From CAVTQY01 sp963736975 (GTDB taxonomy: Bacteria; Pseudomonadota; Alphaproteobacteria; Acetobacterales; Acetobacteraceae), in NCBI GenBank assembly GCA_963736975.1, contig CAVTQY010000001.1:620001-684000 (forward strand): a DNA stretch of 64,000 nt, read 5' to 3'. Position numbers and translations under genes: made by a program. Below are positions 23,545-31,936 of the stretch, piece after piece; positions within the stretch are counted from its first letter, which is position 1; the number at the start of each line of letters is the position of its first letter. The notes under the pieces are model-generated. The model saw only the letters and a program-made list of their open reading frames with translations, was not told where the DNA came from and did no database searches.

Positions 23545-26355
23545 CTACTGCATCGCCTTCAGGTCCTCCGGCAGCGCATGCGCCAGCACCGCCTCCTGTC
23601 CCGAGCGCTGCAAATCCGCCACGCCATGCACCGACCCCGCAGTCAGCAGCCGGAACATGTCGGCCAACGGACCAGCGCTCATTCGACCAGCCTGCTTTGC
23701 CTGCAGATCCGCAAGCGTCGCCGCATCCCCAGCACGCGTCGCAGCGGTCGCCAACCGCAGCAACGTCCGTTGTTGCGCCGCGTCCAAAGCTCCGGAATCA
23801 GGCACTGTTTTGCCCGCATAATCCCGCAACGCCCCGTCCGCGCCCTGCCAGTCCCCCGCGTGCTCCAGGATTGTCGCGCGTTCGTCATCCGCCGCTGCCG
23901 TTCCGAGCGCCGCAAGCGCCGACACCGCTGCGGCGACATTGCCGCTCCGCGCGGTCGCCTCCGCCAGCAGCAGTGTTCGCTCTTCGAGCAGCGGCGGCGG
24001 CAGATCGTCGGCGCTTGAAGCCGACAAGGCGGCCAGCGCGCCGGCCGTGTCCCCTTGATGCAGCCGCAGCGACGCCAACCGCGCGCCGAGCCCCGCCCGT
24101 GCAACATCCGTCGCCGCAGCCCGCATCAGCTTCTCCAGCAGCGGCGCGGCCTTCTCCGGAAGGTCGAGCGCCGCCAACCGATCGGCGAGCCGCAGTTCCA
24201 GCGCTTCGCCGGTTGCGCCGGATGGCAACAGATCGGTGTTGTCATCGATAAGCGCAACGAACTCCAGCGGCGGCAACGCATCGCTTCGCGGATCAGCAAG
24301 TATGGTCGCAAACAACCGCCGCATGCGCTCGCGGATCTCCGGCTGCCGATCAGGAAACAGCCCGGCAGTCTCCCGCAGCAGCCCCAAAGCGACGCGCCCC
24401 TGCCCAAGCTGCGCACGCAACTCGGCCAGCCGCTCGCGGAGATCCAGCTCGCGCTGATCGCCGCGCCAAGACAGCAGCAGCTTTTCCAGCGCGTCCGCAG
24501 CGGTCGCCCCATCGATCCGCCCGCTGGCGAGTCGCAGCGCGATCGCACGCGGGGCCGCGCGGGCCCGCTCCAAGCGGTCCGCGCCATTTGCGAGTGCGTC
24601 GTAGGCGGCGAGAGCCGCGTCCGTATGCCCCTGTGCCTCGGCAAGCAGGCCGCGCGCGAGGGCAAGCGAGCCATCGTTCGGCGCTGCCGCCAGCGCCGCC
24701 TCGGCTGGCTTGGTCTGCCCCCCGGCAATCATCGTCTCGACAGCCAGCGGCAACAGCCGTTCCCGCACTGCCGGCGGGTAGGTCAGGATCAGGGGCCATG
24801 TGGCGGCGAACGCGGCCGCCGCTTGCGGCCGATCGACCTTCAACTGGGCATCGCGTGCCGCGCGCCACAACGCGACCTCGTCGCTGTCCGAGAGGCGCGG
24901 GTCCAGGATGCCTTCCGCTTGTCCCGGCCGGCTCGCCAGGAGCGCCGCAACGGCACCGAGGCCCGCATGGTCCGGCAGTTCGGCTTCTTTCGGATTCTCC
25001 TCCCCGGCGAGGCGCAGCACCGCCTGCGCTTCCACTCCCATCCCGAGCGCGATCATCGTCGCCGCGACGCCGCGTTGCAGCCCGCCGCGCGATAGCGGCG
25101 GCGCCCCGGCGGCGGCCGCCAGTCTTGTGCGCAGCTCGGCGGCAAGCTCCGCCGTCGGCAGCATCGGAAACAGGAAACGTCGGGTCAGCCCGGCCGCCCC
25201 GGCCATCGCCATCGTATCTTCCGAAAGCGGCGTCAGTGCGAGCGGCGCGCCGGCCGCAGTCAGCGCGAATCCCTGCGAGCGCGCCTGCAACGAGAGCTGA
25301 TCCGATAACGGCTCGACCGCGACGCCCTGCCATGTGGGCAACACTACGAATTCCGGCGTGACGCGACGCACCCCAACGCTCTGTCCCGGCTTATGCTGCG
25401 TGCCCACCAGCAGCGGCCCTCCGGTGAGGGGATCGACGACATTCACCGCTCGCCCGGGATCTCCGGCGGAAAATCGAAAGCTGTCGGCCTCCTGCCCAAC
25501 CGCGATCGGTGCCATTTCCTCACGCCGCGGCGCCAGGGCAACGCGCCAACCTTCCGGTTCGCGGTGCAGCGCTACTCCCATATGCGGCGGCAGCGGCATC
25601 TCCAGAACCGTCGCCGCGGGCAACAGATGCACCACCGCTGTGCCGAACAGCTTGTCGTCGTGCAGGGCCGCAAGATCGAGCGGGCGGGCTTCGTTGAACA
25701 CAACCAGCACCTTGTCCCCGCGCGGCACCACGGCGGCACCAACACTCGTGCCGAACGGAACCAGTATCGCCCCCGCCGCGCCGGTCGGTGCAGCCATTTG
25801 CGTCGCCGCCAGCATCATCGGTGTTGACGGGCCACTCGGCGACGTTGGCACGGGCGCAGGGGGCGGTAGCACCGGAGCAGCCGGCTGGGCGGGCAAGGCC
25901 GGAGCAGCAACAGGTGCTGCGGCGGTCGTCGGCGCAGTTTGAACCGCCGGCGGCGCATCGTGCCTGTCGAGCGGATGAGCGGCGACCGCCTGCGGCACGG
26001 CCCGCAAATCCGGCTTCACCGGATCGAGCACGTCCAGCACCAGCAGTTCACCAACCCGCATCGTCCTGAGCCGTGCCCCAGGGGTAACGACTAGTTCCGT
26101 GCGTCCGTCCCCCTGGGTGAAACTCTCGACGTTGTGTGGCAGCGACGGCGGGTTTCCGATCCGTCGCACTCCGTCGAAGCTCAGCATCACCTGATTGCCC
26201 TCACGCGCGATTTGCCACTCGGTCGGTTGAGCAAAATCGAAGACGATCCGTCCGAACCCCGGGTGCTCGCCGACGCGGACCGGCACCGGAGCAGGGTCGG
26301 GCCCCGCGCCGCCCAGCAACAGCGCCGCCAGCAGAAGTGACGTCTTGCGCATCAT
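23545..26355 (-). CDS. Large secreted TPR-like protein linked to flagellar genes
   Basis: A 936-residue exported protein. The chosen ATG opens a signal peptide (MMRKTSLLLAALLLGGAG). The next 90 residues are beta-rich and AMIN-like (GFGRIVFDFAQPTEWQIARE, then a VVTPGARLRTMRVGELLVLDVLD region). A Pro/Ala-rich linker follows at about residues 130-190, then a second beta-rich part. From about residue 430 the chain is alpha-helical with alternating A/L/E/R typical of tetratricopeptide arrays, for example LAEAQGHTDAALAAYDALAN. It starts 41 bases after cheZ on the same strand. Function unknown; a periplasmic envelope role in motility is inferred from context only. Confidence 0.7.
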   Translation of the reverse strand: MMRKTSLLLAALLLGGAGPDPAPVPVRVGEHPGFGRIVFDFAQPTEWQIAREGNQVMLSFDGVRRIGNPPSLPHNVESFTQGDGRTELVVTPGARLRTMRVGELLVLDVLDPVKPDLRAVPQAVAAHPLDRHDAPPAVQTAPTTAAAPVAAPALPAQPAAPVLPPPAPVPTSPSGPSTPMMLAATQMAAPTGAAGAILVPFGTSVGAAVVPRGDKVLVVFNEARPLDLAALHDDKLFGTAVVHLLPAATVLEMPLPPHMGVALHREPEGWRVALAPRREEMAPIAVGQEADSFRFSAGDPGRAVNVVDPLTGGPLLVGTQHKPGQSVGVRRVTPEFVVLPTWQGVAVEPLSDQLSLQARSQGFALTAAGAPLALTPLSEDTMAMAGAAGLTRRFLFPMLPTAELAAELRTRLAAAAGAPPLSRGGLQRGVAATMIALGMGVEAQAVLRLAGEENPKEAELPDHAGLGAVAALLASRPGQAEGILDPRLSDSDEVALWRAARDAQLKVDRPQAAAAFAATWPLILTYPPAVRERLLPLAVETMIAGGQTKPAEAALAAAPNDGSLALARGLLAEAQGHTDAALAAYDALANGADRLERARAAPRAIALRLASGRIDGATAADALEKLLLSWRGDQRELDLRERLAELRAQLGQGRVALGLLRETAGLFPDRQPEIRERMRRLFATILADPRSDALPPLEFVALIDDNTDLLPSGATGEALELRLADRLAALDLPEKAAPLLEKLMRAAATDVARAGLGARLASLRLHQGDTAGALAALSASSADDLPPPLLEERTLLLAEATARSGNVAAAVSALAALGTAAADDERATILEHAGDWQGADGALRDYAGKTVPDSGALDAAQQRTLLRLATAATRAGDAATLADLQAKQAGRMSAGPLADMFRLLTAGSVHGVADLQRSGQEAVLAHALPEDLKAMQ

Positions 26356-26395
26356 CGCTGCGAAACGGCTTTGCGGGCCCCGGACCCACGTCATC

Positions 26396-27038
26396 TCAAT
26401 CGAAACTTGCCAGCAGCCGATCGATTTCCTCCTGCGGCATCGCGGCCGTCGGCAGTTGCGGCCCATTCAGCAGCGCATCATCACCCGCCGGCTCCTGAGC
26501 CTCCGCCGGCTCTTCGCCGCTACAGCCGAACGCCTCCAGAATGCGCGCCACTTTCGTCTCGATCGTCTGCAGCGTGGTCACCACCTTGCTGATCCGCTGC
26601 CCGGTAATGTCCTGGAAGCTGCACGAACTCATAAATCCGCGTCGTCGCATCCTGCAGCCGTGCCGCGACTTCGCCGGCCAGCGTCTCGCCCACCGCATCC
26701 AGCGTCTCGCAGCTCTCCAGGATCGCATCGGTGGCTGATGCCGTGTGTGCGACGATGGCATCCAGCTCGTCCGTCGCGAACGGAATATGCGCGGCCGTGA
26801 TATCGTCCACATGCAGCGCCGCAATCTCCGCCTTCGCGTTGGCGATCGTCCGCCCCAGCTCCTCCAGCTCCCGCAGCAGAACAATCTGCCGCGGCGACGG
26901 GTCGCCGCCCAGCGAGGCCACCACCGCCCGCACGACCTCCGCCACCCACTCCGGCTCAGCCTCGGGGTAGCGCGCGCGGATCGCGCCAAGCCGGTGTGCG
27001 AGCGGCTCCGCCGCAGTACCGGCGAATACGTCAGGCAT
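26396..27038 (-). CDS. cheZ: CheZ-like protein phosphatase (frameshifted as given)
   Basis: About 213 residues once one base is removed. The N-terminal helices run from MPDVFAGTAAEPL through LLRELEELGRTIANAK and AIVAHTASATDAILE to ATTRIYEF. Dropping the base at 26624 then gives CSFQDITGQRISKVV, the CheZ signature with the catalytic Asp-x-x-x-Gln. The C-terminus ends EEIDRLLASFD, like the CheY-binding tail of CheZ proteins. The start overlaps the cheY stop by 8 bases. It should dephosphorylate CheY-P. The intact flanks suggest a recent mutation or a sequence error. Confidence 0.82.
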
Positions 27039-27417
27039 TTCCCAGCACCTTCTCGATCTTCTCGCGCAGCGTCTCGGCGTTGAACGGCTTGACGATGTAG
27101 TTGGAGACACCCGCCTGTTTCGCTGCCACCACGTTCTCCGCCTTGCTCTCCGCCGTCACCATGATGAACGGCGTCCCCTTCAGGCGGGCGTCCGCGCGCA
27201 CCTCCTGCAACAACTGCAATCCGGTCATCGGCTGCATGTTCCAGTCGCTGATCACCAGACCGAAATGCCCCGAGCGCAGTTTGGCAAGCGCGTCGGCCCC
27301 GTCCGTCGCTTCCTCGACGTTATGGAATTCGATCTGCTTCAACAGATTGCGGATGATCCGCAGCATCGTCTTGTAGTCATCGACGATCAGCACATTGATC
27401 GACTTGTCGATCGGCAC
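27031..27417 (-). CDS. cheY: Chemotaxis response regulator CheY
   Basis: A 128-residue single-domain receiver. The acidic pair is in VLIVDDYKTMLRIIRNLL, the phosphorylated aspartate in LVISDWNMQPMTG, the switch threonine in FIMVTAESKAENV, and the conserved lysine in YIVKPFNAETL. The absence of an output domain and the following cheZ identify it as a motor-switch regulator. It lies 21 bases after the MotE-like gene in the fliL-fliM-orf-motE-cheY-cheZ transcription unit. Confidence 0.92.
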   Translation of the reverse strand: MPIDKSINVLIVDDYKTMLRIIRNLLKQIEFHNVEEATDGADALAKLRSGHFGLVISDWNMQPMTGLQLLQEVRADARLKGTPFIMVTAESKAENVVAAKQAGVSNYIVKPFNAETLREKIEKVLGNA

Positions 27418-27438
27418 CCCTGCCCTCCTTCGCCCATG

Positions 27439-28047
27439 TTAACTGCCGCTGTCCCGCTTGATCCGCATTTGCGCCAGGCGTGCCGTGATGTCGCGCGCCC
27501 GATCGGGCTGCATGGCGGCAAGAATTGCCGCCGCCTTCCGCTCATCCATACGGTCCACCACCTCGAGCAGGACCGGCATGTCGAGATCATCGAAAATCTG
27601 CGCCGCCTGACGCGGTTTCATATCGGTATAAAGTTTCACCAATCCCTCCCAGCTCGCTTCCTGACGTTGTTTGCGGGCCGCATCCATCGCTTCCAGCTTC
27701 TGCTGCAGCGCCTGCAGTTCGGTCACCCGCTGATTGAGCTTCTCTTCCGCCGCCGCCAGGATCGACTCGCGTGCCACGACTGCCTTCTCGCGCGCATCGA
27801 GCTGCTGATTGCGCTGCCGCAGCTCCTGCAACAGTGCCTTTTCGCTGTCGCTTACCGGCGGCGTTGCCGGGGGTTGCGCCTGTGGAACCACCTGGACCGT
27901 CGGAGCAGGCGCGACGGGAGCCGCCGCGACACCGCCCAGCGCGCCGGCCGGAGTCGCGGCACGCACCAGCTCGAGCGTCTTAACGCCAAGCAGCACCGTC
28001 ACCGCGACAATGGTTGCCGGCAGCAACCGAGGTGGACCGATCATCAT
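27439..28047 (-). CDS. MotE-like flagellar protein (MgtE_N fold)
   Basis: A 202-residue protein with one N-terminal membrane anchor (LLPATIVAVTVLLGVKTLEL), an Ala/Pro linker, and a coiled coil at about residues 70-130 (ELRQRNQQLDAREKAVVARE). The C-terminal domain resembles the MgtE N-domain (WEGLVKLYTDMKPRQAAQIF, then KAAAILAAMQPDRARDIT). This layout is that of MotE, the periplasmic chaperone for the motor protein MotC in rhizobia. No motC is seen here. Its start overlaps the upstream gene by 4 bases. Confidence 0.75.
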   Translation of the reverse strand: MMIGPPRLLPATIVAVTVLLGVKTLELVRAATPAGALGGVAAAPVAPAPTVQVVPQAQPPATPPVSDSEKALLQELRQRNQQLDAREKAVVARESILAAAEEKLNQRVTELQALQQKLEAMDAARKQRQEASWEGLVKLYTDMKPRQAAQIFDDLDMPVLLEVVDRMDERKAAAILAAMQPDRARDITARLAQMRIKRDSGS

Positions 28048-28469
28048 TTCACGAGCCTCAGCGCTTTCAGCAGGTCACGCTCCGCCTGGCTGCGCAGCCG
28101 CGGCGGGTCCCGTTCCGGTTCGCGCGTGGCTTCCCCAGCCAACGGACGTCCCACACGCACCAAGGAATCCATCCGGTCCGCCAGTCGCTCTCCCCGTTCG
28201 ATCAGAAACGAAAGATCGCCCTGAACCAGCCGGGCGGACTCGATCTGCCGCGCCACTTGGCGCCCCGCTCCGTCGGCAGCGGCGCGCAGCCGTTCGATCC
28301 CCGACTCTGCCTGCCGCGTGCTGGCGTTGAACCCCGCTACCAGCTCCTGCAACGCGGCACGGTCGCGCTTCAGCACTCCGAGCGCCCGTTCCAGCCGCAG
28401 CGCATGGAACAGCGTCGCGGCCAACAACACGATCAGCACGATCTCCAGCAGCCATTCCGCGTCGCCCAT
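28044..28469 (-). CDS. DUF6468 protein of flagellar operon
   Basis: A 141-residue protein with a single N-terminal membrane segment (WLLEIVLIVLLAATLFHAL) and a long helical region with coiled-coil character (LKRDRAALQELVAGFNASTR). Small proteins of this kind sit between fliM and motE in alphaproteobacterial flagellar operons and carry the DUF6468 label. No function is established. It lies 15 bases after fliM. Confidence 0.72.
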   Translation of the reverse strand: MGDAEWLLEIVLIVLLAATLFHALRLERALGVLKRDRAALQELVAGFNASTRQAESGIERLRAAADGAGRQVARQIESARLVQGDLSFLIERGERLADRMDSLVRVGRPLAGEATREPERDPPRLRSQAERDLLKALRLVK

Positions 28470-28484
28470 TTTGGCTTCCCCTGT

Positions 28485-29531
28485 TCAACGTTCGCCCGCC
28501 TGCAGCCGCGGCAGCTCGCGCTCGATCCGCACCGCCACCCGGTTCTTGCGCCGCCCAACCCTCGCCTCGAACAGGGGCACCGCGCCGCAACGAAGCTGCA
28601 CCGCCGTGCCCGGCGCGGTATTGAGCGCGATCCGCCCGCCCGGACGCAGCGACATCACGTCCGATAACCGCATCACCTGCTCATCGAGCACCACATCCAG
28701 CTCGACCTCGGTGTTCCACAGCTCTTCCGCGAGGTGCGTTTCCCAAATCGAATCGCGGCCGAACTTCTCGCCCATGAACTGCTGCAGCAGCAGCTCGCGC
28801 ACCGGCTCCAACGTCGCATAGGGCAACAACAGCTCCATGCGCCCGCCGCGATCCTCCATATCGATGCGCAGCCTCGCCAGCACCGCCGCATTCGACAGCC
28901 GGCTGATCGTCGCGAAACGCGGATTCACTTCCAGCCGCTCGTAGCGGAACGTCACCGGGCATAGCGGGTCGAAGCTCGCCGACAGGTCCGCCAGAACCAC
29001 GCAAATCAGCCGCTCGACCAGCGTGCGCTCGATCGTGGTATACGGGCGCCCCTCGATCCGCATCGCCGCGGTGCCGCGACGCCCGCCCAACAGCACGTCG
29101 ACGATCGAATAGATCATCGCGCTGTCCACCACCATCAGCCCGTAATTATCCCACTCCTCGGCCTTGAACACGGCCAGCATCGCCGGCAGCGGGATAGAGT
29201 TGAGATAATCGCCGAAGCGCAGCGACAGGATGTTGTCGATGCCCACCTCGACGTTGTCGCTGGTGAAATTGCGCAGGCTGGTGGACATGATACGTACCAG
29301 CCGGTCGAACACGATCTCCAGCATCGGCAGACGCTCGTACGACACGAGCCCCGAGCTGATGATGCGCTGCATACCGGTGCGGTTCTCACCACCCCCCGGA
29401 CCCTCGTCGAAACCCAGCAGGCTGTCGATCTCCGCCTGGTTCAGAACGCGCGCCGGCGTACCCTCGCCGTTCGCCGCGTCGCCCCACCCGGCGAGGTCTT
29501 CCTCCTCCGGTGTACTGTCGCTGCCGCTCAT
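28485..29531 (-). CDS. fliM: Flagellar motor switch protein FliM
   Basis: A 348-residue FliM. The ATG at 29531 overlaps the fliL stop by 4 bases (ATGA); the frame is open further upstream but that lies in fliL. The N-terminal CheY-binding-type segment is LNQAEIDSLLGFDE, followed by the middle domain (MLEIVFDRLVRIMSTSLRNF, NSIPLPAMLAVFKAEEWDNY) and the SpoA C-terminal domain (VELDVVLDEQVMRLSDVMSL, LRPGGRIALN). It forms the cytoplasmic C-ring with FliG and FliN. Confidence 0.93.
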   Translation of the reverse strand: MSGSDSTPEEEDLAGWGDAANGEGTPARVLNQAEIDSLLGFDEGPGGGENRTGMQRIISSGLVSYERLPMLEIVFDRLVRIMSTSLRNFTSDNVEVGIDNILSLRFGDYLNSIPLPAMLAVFKAEEWDNYGLMVVDSAMIYSIVDVLLGGRRGTAAMRIEGRPYTTIERTLVERLICVVLADLSASFDPLCPVTFRYERLEVNPRFATISRLSNAAVLARLRIDMEDRGGRMELLLPYATLEPVRELLLQQFMGEKFGRDSIWETHLAEELWNTEVELDVVLDEQVMRLSDVMSLRPGGRIALNTAPGTAVQLRCGAVPLFEARVGRRKNRVAVRIERELPRLQAGER

Positions 29532-30025
29532 TGGATCAGCATCTCGATGAACAGCACGTCGCTGATCTTTGCCGGCGCCGCCGCCACATCGGCGCGCGCG
29601 ATCAGCTCCTCGCGCAGCCGGTACGTACCGATCGCGCCCTCCAGGTCTTCCGGCCGCTGTTCGCGCAGATAAGTCTGGAACAGGTCCTGCAATTGCGGCA
29701 TCACCGCGTTGACCTTCGCCAAGTCCCGCTTGTCCGGAATCTCCAGCCGCGCCTTGATCTTGATATAGCGTGGCCGCCGCGGATCGCTGTTGAGGTTGGC
29801 CACCATCTCCGGCAAATCGAGGAACACCGGCGGCTGCGGCGCCGATGCGCCGGCGGTCTTCGACGTGCCCAGTACACGCGGCAGCACGCCGCTGAACCAC
29901 GCGCCGGCGCCGAGCGCCACGAGCGCGAACACCGCCGCGCCGATCAGCAACAGCTTCGGCCGCCGCTTCTTGGTCGGTCCCGCGGCCTCGCTGGCTTCCT
30001 CTGCGACCGCGTCAGCCCCACTCAT
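29528..30025 (-). CDS. fliL: Flagellar basal body protein FliL
   Basis: A 165-residue membrane protein. The ATG at 30025 is preferred; a further in-frame start 36 bases upstream adds only arginine-rich sequence. One N-terminal membrane segment (LLLIGAAVFALVALGAGAWF) follows a basic stretch, then the periplasmic stomatin-like FliL domain (RYIKIKARLEIPDKRDLAKV, then LQDLFQTYLREQRPEDLEG). FliL associates with the stator ring. It is first in the leftward flagellar operon. Confidence 0.88.
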   Translation of the reverse strand: MSGADAVAEEASEAAGPTKKRRPKLLLIGAAVFALVALGAGAWFSGVLPRVLGTSKTAGASAPQPPVFLDLPEMVANLNSDPRRPRYIKIKARLEIPDKRDLAKVNAVMPQLQDLFQTYLREQRPEDLEGAIGTYRLREELIARADVAAAPAKISDVLFIEMLIQ

Positions 30026-30271
30026 GCTCGTCCTCGTCCGTCGCGCTCCGGCATCGAACAAAGTGGCAGCGGACGGTTAACGAACGGTTCGCCGGGACAC
30101 CGCTACCAGGCAACTCGCGCACATCCCGGCAAACCATGCCGGGCCGCTTTCGTCACCACCACTGGGTTTGTCCCGGCCAGGCGCGGAGTTTTGCCCTTAA
30201 CTTCCCTGGCACACGCCTTGCCCTTGGTATTCGCAGAGCTCTTGGCATTCGCAGATCCCGACGAGGCCCCT
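30026..30271. promoter_or_regulatory. Divergent promoter region between fliL and flgF operons
   Basis: About 245 bases separate the leftward fliL arm from the rightward flgF arm, so both promoters must lie here. A near-duplicate (CTTGGTATTCGCAGAGCT and CTTGGCATTCGCAGATCC, about 30226 and 30241) just upstream of flgF could be a double regulator site. No sigma-54 type GG/GC element was certain. Confidence 0.45.
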
Positions 30272-31015
30272 ATGGATATCAACAGCAGCGTTGCCGCCTC
30301 CCGCCTGGTCGCGCAGCAGCGCAGCATGGAGGTGATCGCCTCCAACATCGCCAATGCCGAGACGCCCGGCTACAAGGCCTCGCGCGTGCAGTTCAGCGAC
30401 TGGCTGAGCCAGCAATACAACGTGGCCACACCCCCTGGCGGCGCAACGATCGCCTATACCCAGGACCGCGCCACTTGGCGCGACACCTCACCCGGTCCGA
30501 TCCAGCACACCGGCAACCCGCTCGATCTGGCGATCAGTACCGACGGTTATTTCACCGTCGCCACCGCACGCGGTCCGCGCCTCACCCGCGATGGCCGCTT
30601 CGGACTGATGCCCGACGGCACCATCGCCGATACCGCCGGCGAGGCCCTGCTCGACAGCAACGGCAGGCCGATCCGGATAGCCACTACCGATGTCACCCTG
30701 ACCGTCGCCGGCGACGGCACGCTCTCCAGCGAAAACGGCCAGCTCGCCAAGATCGGGGTCGTGCAGCCGCAAACCCCGACGGAGTTGCTGGCCGAAGGTG
30801 GCACGCTGTTCCAGGACACCGGCAAGACCACGCCGGTCGCCGCCCCGAAAATCGTGCAGGGCGGGGTTGAGGAATCCAACGTCCAGCCGATCGTCGAACT
30901 CACCCGTATGATCGACGGCGAGCGTCAGTTCCAGTTCGTCGCGCAGATGGTCCAGGCCGAGTCCGACCGGCAGAAGGACGCTATCGATAAAATCGTCCCG
31001 CAAGGAGGCACCTGA
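30272..31015 (+). CDS. flgF: Flagellar basal-body rod protein FlgF
   Basis: A 247-residue proximal rod protein. The N-terminal rod signature is SRLVAQQRSMEVIASNIANA followed by TPGYKASRVQF, the middle has LDLAISTDGYFTVATARGPR and LTRDGRFGLMPDG, and the C-terminus ends in the standard helix (RMIDGERQFQFVAQMVQ). It lies upstream of flgG, with a tiny gene between. Exported through the flagellar type III system, so there is no cleaved signal. Confidence 0.9.
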   Translation: MDINSSVAASRLVAQQRSMEVIASNIANAETPGYKASRVQFSDWLSQQYNVATPPGGATIAYTQDRATWRDTSPGPIQHTGNPLDLAISTDGYFTVATARGPRLTRDGRFGLMPDGTIADTAGEALLDSNGRPIRIATTDVTLTVAGDGTLSSENGQLAKIGVVQPQTPTELLAEGGTLFQDTGKTTPVAAPKIVQGGVEESNVQPIVELTRMIDGERQFQFVAQMVQAESDRQKDAIDKIVPQGGT

Positions 31016-31137
31016 TGCCGCGCCGACACCTGCTCGGCCCGGTCCTGCTCCTCGTCGTCGGGGCGCTCGTGGCCGCCGTCTTCGCCGCGCAGGCGGCACC
31101 CGGCACGCTCCTGCTCGCCGCCCTCCTCGATCATTAG
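31015..31137 (+). CDS. Small hydrophobic protein between flgF and flgG
   Basis: A 40-codon gene whose ATG shares one base with the flgF stop (TGATG) and follows GGAGG by 7 bases, so it is well placed for translation. The product is basic at the start (MPRRHLLG), then one hydrophobic span (PVLLLVVGALVAAVFAAQAA) and a short tail. It ends 9 bases before flgG. It resembles a signal-anchor miniprotein. No family is recognised. Confidence 0.55.
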   Translation: MPRRHLLGPVLLLVVGALVAAVFAAQAAPGTLLLAALLDH

Positions 31138-31146
31138 AAGGCCGCC

Positions 31147-31932
31147 ATGCGCTCCCTCGACATTGCCAGTACCGGAATGCTGGCCCAGCAGACCAATGTG
31201 GAAGTCATTTCCAACAACATCGCCAACATGACGACCACCGGCTTCAAACGCCAGCGCGCCGAGTTCCAGGACCTGATCTACCAAAACCTGCGCCGTGTCG
31301 GCTCCAACAGCTCCGATTCCGGCACCATCGTCCCGTCCGGCGCGCAGGTCGGCCTCGGCGTGAAGACCGCCGCGATCTACCGCATCAACGAGCAAGGCAA
31401 CCTGCAGCAAACCTCCAACGCGCTCGACATGGCAATCCAGGGCAACGGCTATTTCCAGGTCACGCTGCCCTCCGGCGACACCGCCTACACCCGCGACGGC
31501 ACGTTCGGCCTCGCACCCGACGGCACCATCGTCACCGCCGACGGCTACGTCGTGCAACCCGGTATCCAGGTCCCCAGCAACGCCACCAACGTTACCATCA
31601 ACACCTCGGGCCAGGTGCAGGTAACGCTCGATGGCCAGACAGCGCCGCAAACAGTTGGTCAGCTTCAGCTCGCGGTGTTTCCCAACCCCGCCGGTCTCGC
31701 TTCGCAGGGCGATAACATGTTCCTGCAGACCTCCGCCTCCGGCAATGCGGTCACCGGCAACCCGGCCACACCCGGCTTCGGCACCGTCCAACAGGGCTTC
31801 ATCGAGACCTCCAACGTCAACGTTGTCACCGAGATCACCAACCTGATCACCGCGCAGCGGGCCTACGAGATGAACAGCAAGGTGATCACCAGCAGCGACG
31901 ACATGCTCTCCACCCTCACCAACCTGCGTTGA
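31147..31932 (+). CDS. flgG: Flagellar basal-body distal rod protein FlgG
   Basis: A 261-residue distal rod protein, normal length. Signatures: MRSLDIASTGMLAQQTNVEV and ISNNIANMTTTGFKRQRAEF at the N-terminus, QTSNALDMAIQGNGYFQV, the rod-specific internal region, and the C-terminal ITNLITAQRAYEMNSKVITS. Part of the flgF-flgG-flgA-flgH unit; the next gene starts 4 bases after its stop. Confidence 0.94.
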   Translation: MRSLDIASTGMLAQQTNVEVISNNIANMTTTGFKRQRAEFQDLIYQNLRRVGSNSSDSGTIVPSGAQVGLGVKTAAIYRINEQGNLQQTSNALDMAIQGNGYFQVTLPSGDTAYTRDGTFGLAPDGTIVTADGYVVQPGIQVPSNATNVTINTSGQVQVTLDGQTAPQTVGQLQLAVFPNPAGLASQGDNMFLQTSASGNAVTGNPATPGFGTVQQGFIETSNVNVVTEITNLITAQRAYEMNSKVITSSDDMLSTLTNLR

Positions 31933-31936
31933 TGCC

